From Hymenoscyphus infarciens (taxonomy: Eukaryota > Ascomycota > Leotiomycetes > Helotiales > Helotiaceae): 64,000 bases of DNA. Shown here piece by piece: positions 45,161 to 57,036 of this stretch. The notes under the pieces are model-generated. The model was not told the origin of the DNA. It did not search any database and worked only from the letters and a program-made list of their open reading frames with translations. The translations under genes were made by a program, and so were the position numbers. The stretch lies in the NCBI GenBank assembly GCA_001414345.1, contig LLCB01000166.1, positions 60,651-124,650 on the forward strand, read 5' to 3'. Every line of letters starts with the position of its first letter. The stretch's first letter is position 1.

Positions 45161-46968
45161 TTTTTGGGCTTTGCTGAGGCTCGCCAGTTTGACTGATTTC
45201 CTTGGTCTTGGGGGAGGTCTGAAGAAGGGTTCCTCGAAGATTTAAATGGGTTCTCAATTGGTACGCGTGACCAGAGGAATTCCAGAGCCTCAGTGGAAAA
45301 GGGGGTCAGTTCGACTCATTCGGGTATTTCTCCAAACTTCTGGGAAAGGTGATTGGCAACGAGAACACGTTCAGTAGGCTCACCAAACCACGAATAGCAA
45401 GAAGCCTCTTGAATCTTCTCCTGAGTTCAAATTCAACGATTTCTGCTGAGTTCTGAATAGGCGGTGTGAAGTGGTATTGAAATAGGTGTGAGGAAGAGTG
45501 AGGAAGAGCAAGTAGAAGTAAGCTCTTTACTGAACGACTCTTGCATTTAGCATGGCTGTGGGAGCGTGCAGAAGTGATCAATTAGCTCTCTCCTCTTTCT
45601 CCTTGGGGGGCACAAAGCCTTCCTTTCTCTGTGGGACGGACGGCAGCTTGATATTTCATTTGCTTTGTGTGGAACATACAGAGAGTTTTAGATCATGATG
45701 CAAGGTGATTGGAGTCTATGCATCCAGGCAATTAATTGATTGTTGGATGGAGTCTTCCTGCAAAAAGAAGCTTTTCTTGCTTGGACCCAATTGCCGTTCT
45801 TCCAAACATGCAGGTGGTACGACATGACGTCCTCCTTGTTGCCTGGGGAATCAACAGAACCAACACTGGGTGGGAATCAATGATCAATGGAGCCATTTTG
45901 GATCATCAAGTGATGGCGCGACACCGCGACACCGTGGCTGCAGCATCATTTCAATGAATCCCTGGTCGCGTAGCGCGTTAAGTGCTTGCAGCAAGCTGAT
46001 AGCGGGGCAAACTCTCTTTGGCCCACGCGAGCCACTCACAACACCACGATCTCGGGGAAACAAGATATCAAAATCCGTGGAGGCGGGCGAGGGGGCTACC
46101 CGTTTGACCTGGTGGAGGGGTGGAGGGCAACAGCTCATGCAAGGTACATGGGCTGAATGACTGGGATCTTGCAGCAGCGAATCACGAAATTGAGGAGGCT
46201 GGGACACGAACCAAAAACAAATGCTCTGGACAACGGAATTGGGAATGCGACCACTTTATGCAGGGCGTCATGTACCAGTGACTCAACACGAAGGCCCAAA
46301 GCACTCAGATAATGAATATGAGGTTGTTGATAGGCTGTTGCTGGTGGCAACGTCGGACCGTTACCCCCCTTTCAAGTGCTAAATTGATAAGCGATGGTGA
46401 GGCTTTGCGGGAATCACCTAGGAGATATGGAGAAGGTAGATCCTAAAGTGGCGGTCTAGGATTATTCACAAAGGTTTCCTTCTTTCCTACGAATTTTGCG
46501 GGGGGAAACGAAAGGTGAGTGAACAGAAAGGTGATACAAGGTGAGGTATTTTATGTCACAACCTAGAGACATGAAAAAGAAATAGCATCTTCATCTTGCC
46601 ACTATCCTTACAATTCCAAAGTCGTGCATATTCTATCATGCGCCTGTGCATTGGTTTTTTGTACCTTGGATTGAGGTGAGATGCTGAAGTTGTCAAGTTA
46701 AGCGAGTCGTGGCTGGAATTCACTTTTCCTTTCAAGGCCTCGCCAGCTCGTGCTTTCCAAAGTCAAGAGTCAACCGTAGCTCGCGCCTAAGATACCCGTT
46801 ACGTTGCCGCGCATCTTGTTCACTTCAAACCCAACACTACTCTCACTCTTCTCCACCCTCAACGCATTCTCAACCCAACACGATCACAATATACAAGAAG
46901 ACACAGTTCTATCCTTGGTTCACGTCCCACGCTATCCTTCTAGCAGAAATACAGACTCAGTATCCGCA
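45161..46968. promoter_or_regulatory. 1.8-kb divergent region between Myb-like genes 1 and 2
   Basis: No gene is seen; the short frames carry no domain. It must hold the promoters of both flanking genes. TC-rich and CAAC-rich stretches precede the start of gene 2 (46820-46960). Confidence 0.4.
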
Positions 46969-47850
46969 ATGGCTCCACGCGCGTCCATCTGGAACCACGA
47001 GTCCGACAAGGACTTGCTGCTCACCATCATCGCCGGCCGCAAGCTTGACGGCATCAACTGGAAGGACATCGCAGAGAAGATGGCAGAGGCTGGTCACACA
47101 TTCACACAAGAAGCCTGCCGGTAAGTCTGAACATTCTCCGGTTGTTTTGTCTTTTAATAATGGGGAGGAAATTTTGATGGTGAAGTTCTTCTGATGCTCT
47201 TCCACACCTGCTTCATCTTTGGAGAGAGAGTAGAGTACGCCAAGGAAATTTCACCATCTACTTCCTACATTCTCGATCGTAAAGACAATTTCCCGATCAG
47301 TTCTTTCCCTTCTGCTTCTATCTTACCCTTATGCAACGCACCCACCACCACTTCTATCTTCGTCCTCGTGTCTTCCGCGATTGCCACCGACTTCAAGTTC
47401 GTCCATTGTCACAGGAAATTCACTGATGTCCAACTAGACAGCACTTCCAAAAGATTCGGCGTGTAAGCAGCGCACCCCGCAACGATAGGGGCGCCGTATC
47501 AACTCCCAACACCCCCAACAAGCGCAAGGCAACCTCGACTAAGACCACCCCGGCCAACTCCCAATCCCAGGCTCAATCTAGAGGCGAAGACGACGCTGAG
47601 CAGTTCAACGACGAGTCGCCATCAAAGAAGGCAAAGGTCAAGAAAGAGATAATGAACCAACGTGCACCAGCTTTTAAGATCGAGGTAAAGAATGAGATGA
47701 TGGCCGAGGATGGAAACGGTGAGTTTACATATTCTCACGGGGTTATCGACTTGGAGAACGATGAGTAAGTACTTCATCCTTTTAATTAACTAACTCAACA
47801 TGAGCATAGCTAACATGTTCTACCGCAGCTTGTACACCCAGGACTATTGA
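46969..47850 (+). CDS. Myb/SANT-like protein 2 of the cluster
   Basis: Exons are 46969-47120, 47438-47764 and 47829-47850, giving 166 residues. The N-terminus is a clear Myb repeat: SIWNHESDKDLLLTIIAGRK, INWKDIAEKMAEAGHTF, QEACRQHFQKIRR. The second exon must begin at 47438 (CTAG acceptor) to keep QHFQKIRR in frame. The resulting first intron (317 bp) is longer than usual here. Unlike the other six genes it has no intron before the INW segment. The rest is basic and low complexity (TPNTPNKRKATSTKTTPA, SPSKKAKVKKE) and ends DLENDDLYTQDY. If the last intron is retained, translation stops at 47765. Role: putative nuclear DNA-binding protein. Confidence 0.75.
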
Positions 47851-48990
47851 GGATTTGGACTCGCAGCCCTTCGTCCCTTTTCGTCTCGTGAGACTGGAAG
47901 GTGACCAAGGGGGCTTGATCGGCCGGGATTAGGTTACGACATGATGATTTTCTTTCTTTCTTTGCAGACTTTACTCGGTCGGCTCGGCTTCGATATACTG
48001 CGGAAGTCACTGACTGGGCCACACATATGGTATGGGAAAAGCAGCACAAGTTTTCATGAGTTTCATCGCAAGGATTTCGTTCTGAAGTTGTATAATAATG
48101 CCTTGGTAAATGAAACTGATCTATTAAAATATGTGAGAAGATGTTTGGACTTCCTGCGACTCTGTCTCTCATACGGAAAGAGTGGAATCCCTGATAAGAG
48201 AAGTGAACCACGAACAGGCAATTTCTCATTCCTCAAGTAGATCCCACCATTGAAAAGAGAAAGTATATTCTTAGCTCGTGTTAATTGATTGGTAGTATTC
48301 CAGCGCATTACATTGGATGGTGATAACGAAATGGACAGTAAAAGTGGTAGTAAATACCGCCGTTCGTACCTGCCTACACCGTACACGGTCTTCCAACTCT
48401 CCAGAATACTCAAATGTAGAATTAAAAAATCCAAGTCTTTGGGACAATTTCGAATATTAACCCAGGTGTTTAGAACGATGAGTTTCAATTGTCCCGAATG
48501 TTTAGGTCATAAAGTCGGAACAAGAAGAATACTCAGCTTCTATCCTCCATCGTGGGTAATGAACCATGCCCAGAATTAAGAGCGTATAGCTATATTGACT
48601 ACAGTACTGAGTCTATGGGAAAGGTAAAGAGTATTTCGATCACAAAGTTATTTCAAAGGCAGAGTGAGAGAATGGTGGATCAATTTAGTAAAGCATCTCG
48701 CAAATATGGTGGCAGCATTGGATCCTTGACCAGTTGGCAATCTCCAACCCGGAGAGGGAAAAGCATAGATCTTTGCTTGAGAATTTCCCAACGCAAATTG
48801 CGGCAAACCATATTTAAAATCTTTGTAATCCCCTCCGAAGTAAATACAGGAGAATTGCGCCACACCACCGTTAAATCGTAAGCCTTTCCGAAGCAAATCC
48901 AGAGATGAAAAATAATTGAATCCCGAGCGAGCGCAGATTCTCTCAAGTCCCTATCCCTTAAGAAGCATGGCGAGGATAACAAATTTCAGA
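47851..48990. other. Convergent intergenic region between Myb-like genes 2 and 3
   Basis: Frames of 100-140 codons exist on both strands and overlap each other (47941-48240 plus, 48063-48488 minus, 48552-48881 plus). None shows a recognisable domain, so I do not call a gene. Confidence 0.45.
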
Positions 48991-49494
48991 TCAGACGTCC
49001 TCGTAGTCCAGTAGTCCATCATCGAGGTCATCTCCAGCCTCGAACTCCTCTTTGGCATCCTCGAAGTTTTGGAATTTCTCGTACTTTGGTTTCTTAGGAG
49101 TAGGCTTGTCGACCTTTTTGTCTTCGTTCTCATCTCCATTCTCCTCCTCGGCATTTTCCTCAGTATCCCCGGCAGCTTTGCGTTTGCGTGGTGATGTGGC
49201 TTTCTTCTCTTTCTTCTCCTTCTTCTCCCGTGGTGGTGGTTGGTCGATTCCTCCGTCTCCCTTGACTTGTTTATCCTCGATCTTCTTCTTGATCTGGCCG
49301 TAACGAGTGGCAGCAGTCTTGGCATTCTTCAGACCTGCCTTCGTTGCAACCGCAGCCCAGTCGACCTAAATTGAATGTCAGTACTCACCATTGGTGAAAG
49401 GACGAGATGGTTTGGTCGTGCAATAACATACATCGGGCTTGTTCTTCATACTCGAGAGAATAACGAAGAAGAATTGGGCGTCACGGTCTGCCAT
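48991..49494 (-). CDS. Myb/SANT-like protein 3 of the cluster
   Basis: Two exons on the minus strand (49494-49432, 49365-48991) give 145 residues. The N-terminal 60 residues carry the domain: RDAQFFFVILSSMKNKPD, intron, VDWAAVATKAGL, TAATRYGQIKKKIED. The tail is lysine-rich (PREKKEKKEKKATSPRKRK), then acidic (DTEENAEEENGDENED), and ends GLLDYEDV. The phase-0 intron lies directly before VDW, as in five other cluster members. The basic-then-acidic tail recalls small chromatin proteins. Function is inferred from the fold only. Confidence 0.82.
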
Positions 49495-51180
49495 GTTGGG
49501 TAGAATGGTTCCTGTTGACAAAGGTGAGTAAATTTTGGAAATACTTGCAAGGATAGGAAGGCATACGAGATACCTGTGTGCGTGAGCTAAGAATCCCGGA
49601 ACGAGGGAGGTGAATTTGATATGAGGTTGTGTGAGAGTACTTGAAGTTGCTGGTCTTGGTCCAGAGGTTTGTTGGGTGTCAAGTCAAGGCGTTGAAAGGC
49701 GACGAGTTGGGCTCCACGAAGACAGTTTGTTGTTGTCAACGTTGTGCAAGAGGTCATCAAGGCGTTAAGTGGTGCGAACAAAATAAAGGGTGGACGAACG
49801 GCCCAGGCCGTTCGTGGGGCAACGCCAGAGGTACAACGAGGAAAACGGTTCTCACCTCGAGATAATTCTCCAATCGCGCCTTCCCTTTCAAGATCGGACG
49901 TTCTGTGGCGGTGGATTTCGAGTCACCACCTCTGTTCCCGTTTGCTCTCGGCAAAATTCGAAAAACAAGATCGAAAGCTCTTGCATAACCCCTCATGGGA
50001 ATACCCATTGGAATGATGCAAGAATCTGAAAGCTGATTGCTTCCCGCTGTGCATGGTTGCTTTCTACCGCTGGCAAATTCATGATGGCGTTCTGGAGTGT
50101 TGTGATAAAGTTCCCATATTCCTTTTGGTGAATCCTTGTTCCCCGCCTTACCAGGGTTGTTTTGGCCGTAAGCAAACAACATTTCAGAACATACACTGGC
50201 TTTCCCATGCTGCAGCATTGAAGAATGCATACTCCCTAATGGATTTTCTTGTGTCGCTCTTCAGCTCTAATGCATTTACTCGGAATACTAGGATCAGATA
50301 AGAGAAGAAGTCTTTCCGTCCTCTAAAGCAACTTGCCGAGGGCCACGTCTTCTTGCAGATATATGCTATAGTAGCGTCACTTAGTACTCAAACACTGAAA
50401 GGTAATTGACCGCAAATAATTCAATTTGGATTTGTTGCTGTAAACTTGTTCCTCGCTTTCATAGCTTTTAGACAACCGTTCAAGTAGAATATGTCGATGT
50501 AAGCAATGCAAGCGAGTAGCTCTCAGTTGGAGTTCTCACCTAAGCTCGAAGCTACATGCTTGCGCCACAAGAAGGAAGAAATTCTGCATGGTTTTCACAG
50601 GGGGGGAATGGGGAGGATCCGTGAGATCCGTGGCCTATGAGAAGCGACTAAAGAATTCGCGAATCATAGCTCACAGCGCACGACCGGAAAGCCAAGCTAA
50701 GTCCACTGTGCCATCGCAGATGCTGCCTTCTTTGAGTTTGACATACATATCCTATCTAGTTTAAGTTTAGGTTGTTAGTATATATTAGGAAATGAGGCTC
50801 GGGAAACAACTTGCTTATAATATATGCAAAGGTATATCTAGCTATGTACCTATCTTAGCTTTGTTGACGTCTACTGAGAAGGAAATGTGACGTTTTAGAC
50901 TCCAAAGGCCAAGGGTTTAATTTTGTAAAGGGTCAAGTTCTTCAGTCATGTGCAAGAGAAAGTAGCAATGTGCATAAGCCACGGGTGTGGGTGTTATTCT
51001 CAAGGACGAGCCGGACCACCCCCTCTCGATCGATACCACTCAATACCACTATTCTCCCGACTGAATCTTCTACACGTTAACACAATTGACTGTCTTCTGC
51101 TTACATACCGGAACCATCTCGAAATCCAGTGAAGTCCCCTGCAGTTCAAAGAGCCGAAGCAGCAAGGAGCAAGCAGCAAG
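49495..51180. other. Intergenic region
   Basis: This is the promoter region of Myb-like gene 3 on the left and of the BTB-like gene on the right. Short overlapping frames on both strands lack domains. 50750-50850 is AT-rich. Confidence 0.5.
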
Positions 51181-52098
51181 ATGAAGTTCTCACTCGACAA
51201 CGGAGTGGAAATTGTACTGGCAAGTAGCTGCTCCGATGCATCTATTTGTCATGGGCCCTTTGTGCATTTTGTTCGATCTCATCTTGGTCTTGTGCCAATA
51301 AAGACTAACGTCAAACCTTTGATGCAGGTGAAGAACGTCCCACTAAGCGAGGGAGAAGCAAAGATTTTCAGAAAACACTCGCGCCCCTTCCACGATGACG
51401 AGAAGACTATACAAATCTCGACAGACTACCCGAACCTCTTCCTCCACCTCTTCGAGTGGATTAGAACGAAGAAAATCGAATGCGTTGAGCCCGCAGCTTA
51501 TGATCCACACAACCACATCTCCGAGTGGTGCCATATGCATATTTTGGCCCAAGAGTTTGGGTACGAGAAGCTGGCAGAAAACTGTGTCAGTGGATACAGA
51601 AAACGACACTTGGTTAGTAGAGAAGAGTGGGAGCCCTTGCCCGCAGAAATTGGGTTTATTTATGAGAAACCTCTTGAGCAGACAAATGCTCTGAGGAATG
51701 TCATAATAGACTACATGGTGACACAGGTCTTGTCATGGAACATGGCGGGGAAATCTGACCTCTTTGCGGAGCTCATTACTCGAAGCAGCGAATTCGCTAG
51801 TGACGTTTTTTACGCGATCGGTACGCACGTCGTAGGCTTCGATGTGGTTGGGGTTGGCGAGTTGAAAAGAAAGGCATGCGAGACGGAGAATTGCGGGATT
51901 CATGGAAGCTGGTTGAAAGAGGGCAGCGAAGATTTCTCGCTGCCCGACTTTGAGCCAGGCACTGAAGCTCTGAGCCCAACCCCGGAATTTCCAATTACGG
52001 CCGAAGAGCTCGAGGCTCTCCATGAGGCTGAAGAAGCCGAGGCCATAGCAGAGGCCGAAGCTCACAAAGCTCAACTTGAGAGAGAGGAAAAATTGTGA
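51181..52098 (+). CDS. BTB/POZ-like protein with acidic coiled tail
   Basis: The frame is open for 305 residues. A GC-AG intron (51220-51327, donor GCAAGT) would remove exactly 36 codons and leave 269 residues. With it, the text reads NGVEIVLVKNVPLSEGEAKI, closer to a compact BTB start, but both forms are possible. Later segments match the BTB protein layout: TIQISTDYPNLFLHLFEWIR, CHMHILAQEFGYEKLAENCV, FIYEKPLEQTNALRNVIIDY. The BTB core residues around the usual LLC are poorly conserved. The last 45 residues are Glu/Ala-rich (ALHEAEEAEAIAEAEA) and probably coiled coil. It lies among the Myb-like genes. Confidence 0.65.
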   Translation: MKFSLDNGVEIVLASSCSDASICHGPFVHFVRSHLGLVPIKTNVKPLMQVKNVPLSEGEAKIFRKHSRPFHDDEKTIQISTDYPNLFLHLFEWIRTKKIECVEPAAYDPHNHISEWCHMHILAQEFGYEKLAENCVSGYRKRHLVSREEWEPLPAEIGFIYEKPLEQTNALRNVIIDYMVTQVLSWNMAGKSDLFAELITRSSEFASDVFYAIGTHVVGFDVVGVGELKRKACETENCGIHGSWLKEGSEDFSLPDFEPGTEALSPTPEFPITAEELEALHEAEEAEAIAEAEAHKAQLEREEKL

Positions 52099-52984
52099 GT
52101 TTTAACCTATTTTCTGGAGCTCGTTATCAGAGGGCTGAAGCCTGGGGAGGAGGTGGCTATGATGGAACTTGGAATTGAAGTTGTGGGTATGCGCCCCCCC
52201 CCCTTTTCCCCATTTCGCCAGTAAATATCCAACAATCACTAATTGTTTGAGTCATGTAGAAAAATCGGAATTGTTACAGTCATTGTCATGTTTCTAGGAA
52301 GTTACGAGCCTGAATCCAAGTGACAAGTTCCCGTAACTTCCTTCATTTGATTCCATTACTTGGTATTCTTTCAGATTTAATACTCGTCGTGACTTTGTGG
52401 GGGGTATTCAATTATTTGGGTTGTTTAGTATGACATCAAAAAACAACTGGAATTCAGAGTCATCATTCGTCGTAACTGTGCGATTTGTTCAACTACTTGG
52501 ATTGCTTAGACCCATTGAACAATATTTTGAATTGTCCTAGGGTATTTCGCACAAAATAATGTAGATGTATGAGGAGCAATGACCGAATCTCTTGTCGATA
52601 CGGGCTCTACGTGTAGTGATGAATCCTCGATTCCAGTACCGCTTAGTGCCTACTACTTACTGCAAGACTTCTAAAGCCCCACGGAAAAATCGCAAAAATC
52701 AACAGAAACATCAAGAAGCTTAACCATTTGCTAATTGATCACTGCATGTCATCGAAGTATCTAGTTTTTTTTGGTGGTGGATGTGGTTTTATCGAGGGCT
52801 GCGACCGTATCTCATGTGCTAAATTCTGACGATTCATCGCTAGACGGAGAGGCGGGCTCAATGGCTATTTGCATTGATAAAAAAGGAATCTGGAAATAAT
52901 TCAAACATAATGGAGTTCGACTGTTCTTCTCACCCACCAGGTATCATCTGATGCACGATGAGAACGTTTTTTGCTTCGTGACTT
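52099..52984. other. Intergenic region
   Basis: No gene is seen. A C-tract (12 C) lies at about 52192-52203. Confidence 0.5.
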
Positions 52985-53770
52985 TTGATTGCCGCTATAA
53001 TGGAAGACCATCCACCTGAGCCTGCCCATATATCCCGCCAAAGTTCCCCTCATAAGAAAAGGGGGGGAGGAAGCCGGCAATTGATTGGCCTCATTGTGGT
53101 CGAAAGAAAAAGATATGATCCCAGTACATACAGAGATTGCGCTCTCCAAAGTCCAAACGAGCCCCCACCCAACTCATGTTACACAATGTGGGTAGGAGGG
53201 GACACTGCCCGGTTTTGCAAAATAACGGACGAAGCCCTCTGGAATGTGCAAAAGAACCAAATCTCTGCCCGAAATACCTCCATAGAAGAAGAAACGACAT
53301 GCCAACAGTTGCCCGACGGCGATCAAGCAGAAAAAAAGCCACCATGTAGTGAGTGGCCAACCTTGTGGAAGAGCACATTGAAGAACCTAGTATCATGTAT
53401 GACGATGCCGAAAACTCATGTAACAGCGCACATGACGATACATCATCCTGGGGGTCACAGCACACTAAATCCAAAAGCTGCTCAGAAAGGTGTGCTGCAT
53501 ATGAACCAAGTTGTCACAAACGCCTGCAGGAGGAACATCGAGTGCTATGCCAATCGAGATAGGGATCGTATCATCTTGTCGGTGTCTTGCAGAAATGCCA
53601 GCAGAGCTAAATGGCTAGGCAGATTTTCGTTCGATGCCTCCCATAATTATGTCTTCCCTCCTTCATCAATCGCTGCCACCATCGCTTGGTGCAATGTCGT
53701 TTCGGAGGAGTTCGTGTGGGGTTCGAGGGAGTGGAGGAGCTCGAGGCAGGCAAACGAAGACATTCGATGA
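52985..53770 (+). CDS. Doubtful hypothetical ORF
   Basis: A 261-codon open frame starts MIAAIMEDHPPEPAH. It shows no domain. Overlapping frames on both strands are also long (53353-53562 plus with an acidic composition; 53607-53990 minus), so the openness may come from base composition. No introns or family resemblance support it. Cysteine and histidine are frequent but not in a recognisable zinc-binding order. Confidence 0.2.
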   Translation: MIAAIMEDHPPEPAHISRQSSPHKKRGGGSRQLIGLIVVERKRYDPSTYRDCALQSPNEPPPNSCYTMWVGGDTARFCKITDEALWNVQKNQISARNTSIEEETTCQQLPDGDQAEKKPPCSEWPTLWKSTLKNLVSCMTMPKTHVTAHMTIHHPGGHSTLNPKAAQKGVLHMNQVVTNACRRNIECYANRDRDRIILSVSCRNASRAKWLGRFSFDASHNYVFPPSSIAATIAWCNVVSEEFVWGSREWRSSRQANEDIR

Positions 53771-54938
53771 CTCCGAGTTCGAATCGTTGCGATAGATGTA
53801 CTTGAATGAGGAATCTTTGCCGTAAAACTACTCTTTCCACAAGAGCATTGGAGCGATGAATTGACTGACAAGTTTGTTTGCACTTCTGTGTGATTATTTT
53901 CCAGCGCCAACTGGCTCTGATAACCCATGTCAAAATATCACGTGGTCGTCCTTCGCTTAGTTTCGCCAACCTCTCGCCTCCCTTTCGCACCCCTTTCCTA
54001 CATTCGGACCGACTTAGTCCGAGTCCTTCCGCAAAGGAATAGGGAAAGAATTCACTTTTAATATTTGCAGGTTCTGCGTGCGTCCACTTTTAGAAACAAG
54101 AATGGTGAAAGAGAATCACAAAAGATTGAAAATTTGTCGCCTTCACGCATTGCATTTCTAGCTTCTTTCATTTTGCGAAAAGTTCATATGCATTGTTTAC
54201 TTGGAACATTTTGGGAATTAGCAGAACTTTGGGAGCATTCAAGGTGGCTTTGCGCAATGCAATGGCATAGAAAGGACGACTCCAACTACTTGAAGTTCGT
54301 AATTTCACTGGAGAATGCAAAGGGTTGAAGTGTTCCCAGCACCTTGATGGGAATTGAAACGCGTAACTCAAAAACCAGGATGGCTATTCAAGAATTAGCA
54401 GGCTGTACTTGCCAAAGCACGTCAGCTGCCAATTGATAGAACCGCTGTTGCCTGCAGCAGATAGAGACGTTTCGACGAATCAGAATGGAGCGTTCCCGGG
54501 CTTGATATTGTCATAGGGTGGCTGGGGCTATGAAGTGATTTTGGCAAGATTTTCGAACCATTTGCGCAGGTTTCCCCTCCATAAATTTACCCCGCGGCTC
54601 CCTCGATCTTTTCTTTTCTTTTCCTCCAACACAACAACAATTTTTCGCAACGAAACAGAAACTCAACACCGGGAAACGTCAACACTTCTCTCAAACCTTC
54701 GTCACTTTCTCATCTTTGCTGCATCTCCTTTCAGATTGCAGTACAAGCAAGGACCTGCGCAACTCTCTACAGCAAGTACCCCGCTCTCGAGTCTCCAAAG
54801 TTGAGATCGCGACATTGACTGACCTCCACCCAGCACCCAGCACCTACACCGTACACAAACACTGGTTCGTCTCCATCATCTCCCCTCTTCTCTCTTCCAT
54901 TCCCTAACATTTCCAACTGCTAATACATTATAGATAAA
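53771..54938. other. Upstream region of Myb-like gene 4
   Basis: No gene is supported. The last 400 bp are rich in TC/CAAC stretches, typical of a fungal 5' leader, with a possible 5' UTR intron near 54775-54935. Confidence 0.45.
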
Positions 54939-55512
54939 ATGGCCGGCGACACCGCAACTGGTGGCCCTTCCACCAAGGAGGCCCTATTCTTCTTTTCCGT
55001 CTTGTCTAATCTCAAAGACATCAACGTTGCGTCCGTAGTAAGTAACAACCCCGATTCCACCCCCGTATTCTATTCAGTTCCGCCCCAACATGACTCGGTA
55101 TCTTAACACTGTGCTAACTTTCGATCTTCAGGTTGACTGGGATGCCGTCGCTGCCGAGATTGGCTATAACTCAGGTGCTACTGCCCGAGTTCGATATGGT
55201 CAAATCCGCCGCGATATCAACAAGAAGAAGGGTGCAACCGCCGGTGATGATGATAGCTCTCCTGCCAAGGCAACGACTCCTGCTAAAGCCAAGGCAACCC
55301 CCAAGGTAAAGGCCCCCAAGGCCGACACAACATCCAAGGTTGTCAAGACTCCTACCAAGGCCAAGGCCAAGGGCAAAGGCAAGGCAGCCAAGAAGGAAGC
55401 CGACAAGCAAGATGAGAATGCCAAGAAGGTTATCAAGGAAGACGAATCTGCCGATGAGCCCGAGGGGGCTGCTGAGGCTCACGAGGATGAGGAAATTGAG
55501 GATGATAAGTGA
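54939..55512 (+). CDS. Myb/SANT-like protein 4 with histone-H1-like tail
   Basis: Two exons (54939-55037, 55132-55512) give 159 residues. The domain is STKEALFFFSVLSNLKDI, intron, VDWDAVAAEIGYNSGATA, RVRYGQIRRDINKKKG. The tail is Lys/Ala/Pro/Thr-rich (SPAKATTPAKAKATPKVKAP, KAKAKGKGKAAKKEADK), much like a linker histone tail. It ends with an acidic run (AHEDEEIEDDK). The N-terminal fold is Myb-like rather than a winged helix, so it is not a true H1. The intron position before VDW matches the other members. A nuclear chromatin role is inferred. Confidence 0.83.
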
Positions 55513-57036
55513 AGTTGTTCGTACTTGATTTCGAGCTTGCGTGTAAGTTTCCCCGCTCTTCCATTCCCCGTTACAAATTATAGTCACTGATTGATTCAAT
55601 TCAGGGTGTTCATTCCCTGGTCGCCAGGCACTTTTTGAAATCTCGATAATCGACAACACGTCTTTCTCTCTTTTCTGAATTGGCACAGTTCTTGAGTTTG
55701 GGTTTTGGTGCTTCTGGTACTCTTGTTCATTCATGGCTGGTGCGTTTCTACATATGATATTTGGCAGGTGTTCATAATGGATTTCTCGAGGGGAATCAAT
55801 TCGGTGTAGCCAAATGATAATTACGGAGTTTTCGCTTTTGAAAAACTGGAATTAAAACCCGCGTGAAACCAAATGAAATGAGTGAAGTGTATTTCAAAGA
55901 TGAAGCTGTTGATTTTCTTGAAATTTTGGTGAAGCAATGAATGCTGATACGTGCCGCCACCACACCCAGCGCGGGGTCCAAAACTTCAAATCTTCTCGAG
56001 CTACAGTGATACCGAGAACTTTCGCTCTGGCAAAAATGACCGAATGCATACTTTCCAGACAATATGATGGAACCAAGTTGTCACGTCTAGGCTATTCAGT
56101 GTTTTTCCAAATTTTCGGGCGTTGTTTTGGCGCACAATGCCCTGGCAACACCCAGTGACCCCACGAAGCCTTTTGCTACGCAAAACACCATGGCTGTGAA
56201 GTTTCTAAGAGCCTTCGAGAGATGTACTCGAGAGACTCGTGAGATTCTTGACAAAGACGAATACCCAAAACCTCGAGAATGCGAGTTAGCTTCTCGGGCG
56301 TTCTCCAGCAGATTCGTGGGACCAAATCTAAATGTGAACATCGTCTTTAAAGTGCCTCATCGCATAACAAGTTCCACTCGTGAACACAAATCACGCCATG
56401 CAATACAGGCAGCTTCAAAAAAGAGAAACCCAGCGGCTGGAATTGAGGTTGAATCCACCAAATCACCCCCACGCTGGTCACCTCTCTCCACACTTCCACG
56501 AAGCTTAAGTACTCAATGAAACAACGCGTAACTAAGCTTTCCAGGTGGCTGGAAACAGCTCAAGGGGAGCTCACCCAAAGTACCAGATGACAAGAATAGA
56601 AGCTCCTCGAAAGCCCCCGTAGACTCATAGCTTCCAGCCCATTCGAGACACTAAGCCCTTATGGGTAATAACAACAATGATAGCGTGCCAGAATAGGAAA
56701 CCATTGGCGTGAAAGTGCTCCTCAAAGTGGGGAAAAGCTTTCAGTGCACGTGTTTGAGGTGTTTGATAGTGTGGTGGCTGGCGGGAACCAGTGGATGCAC
56801 ACATACAAGTATCCCTCCACCCCCTCGCACACAAACTTTTTTTCTTCTTTCCACATCATAACAAAACGACACCACAACCCCATCAACCCGTCGTACCGCA
56901 ACTCACATTTGCTTCCTCATCAATCGCCTTTCGATAGGTCATCCATCGGTATGTATATCCTCATTGATGAAAGACATTCACTTGCACCCTCGACAACCAG
57001 CTAACAGCAGATTATCAGAGTACAAGCATCGCCACG
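55513..57036. other. Intergenic region
   Basis: A 130-codon open frame at 56127-56519 (plus) has no recognisable domain, and the minus strand is open over part of it; I do not call it. The last 250 bp are the C- and A-rich leader of gene 5. Confidence 0.45.

Noticed and set aside
53771..53800. tRNA-like T-loop string GAGTTCGAATCG
   Set aside because: No acceptor, D or anticodon arms can be folded around it.
56127..56519. 130-codon plus-strand ORF between Myb-like genes 4 and 5
   Set aside because: No domain or Myb-like text, and the opposite strand is also open for much of it; left uncalled.
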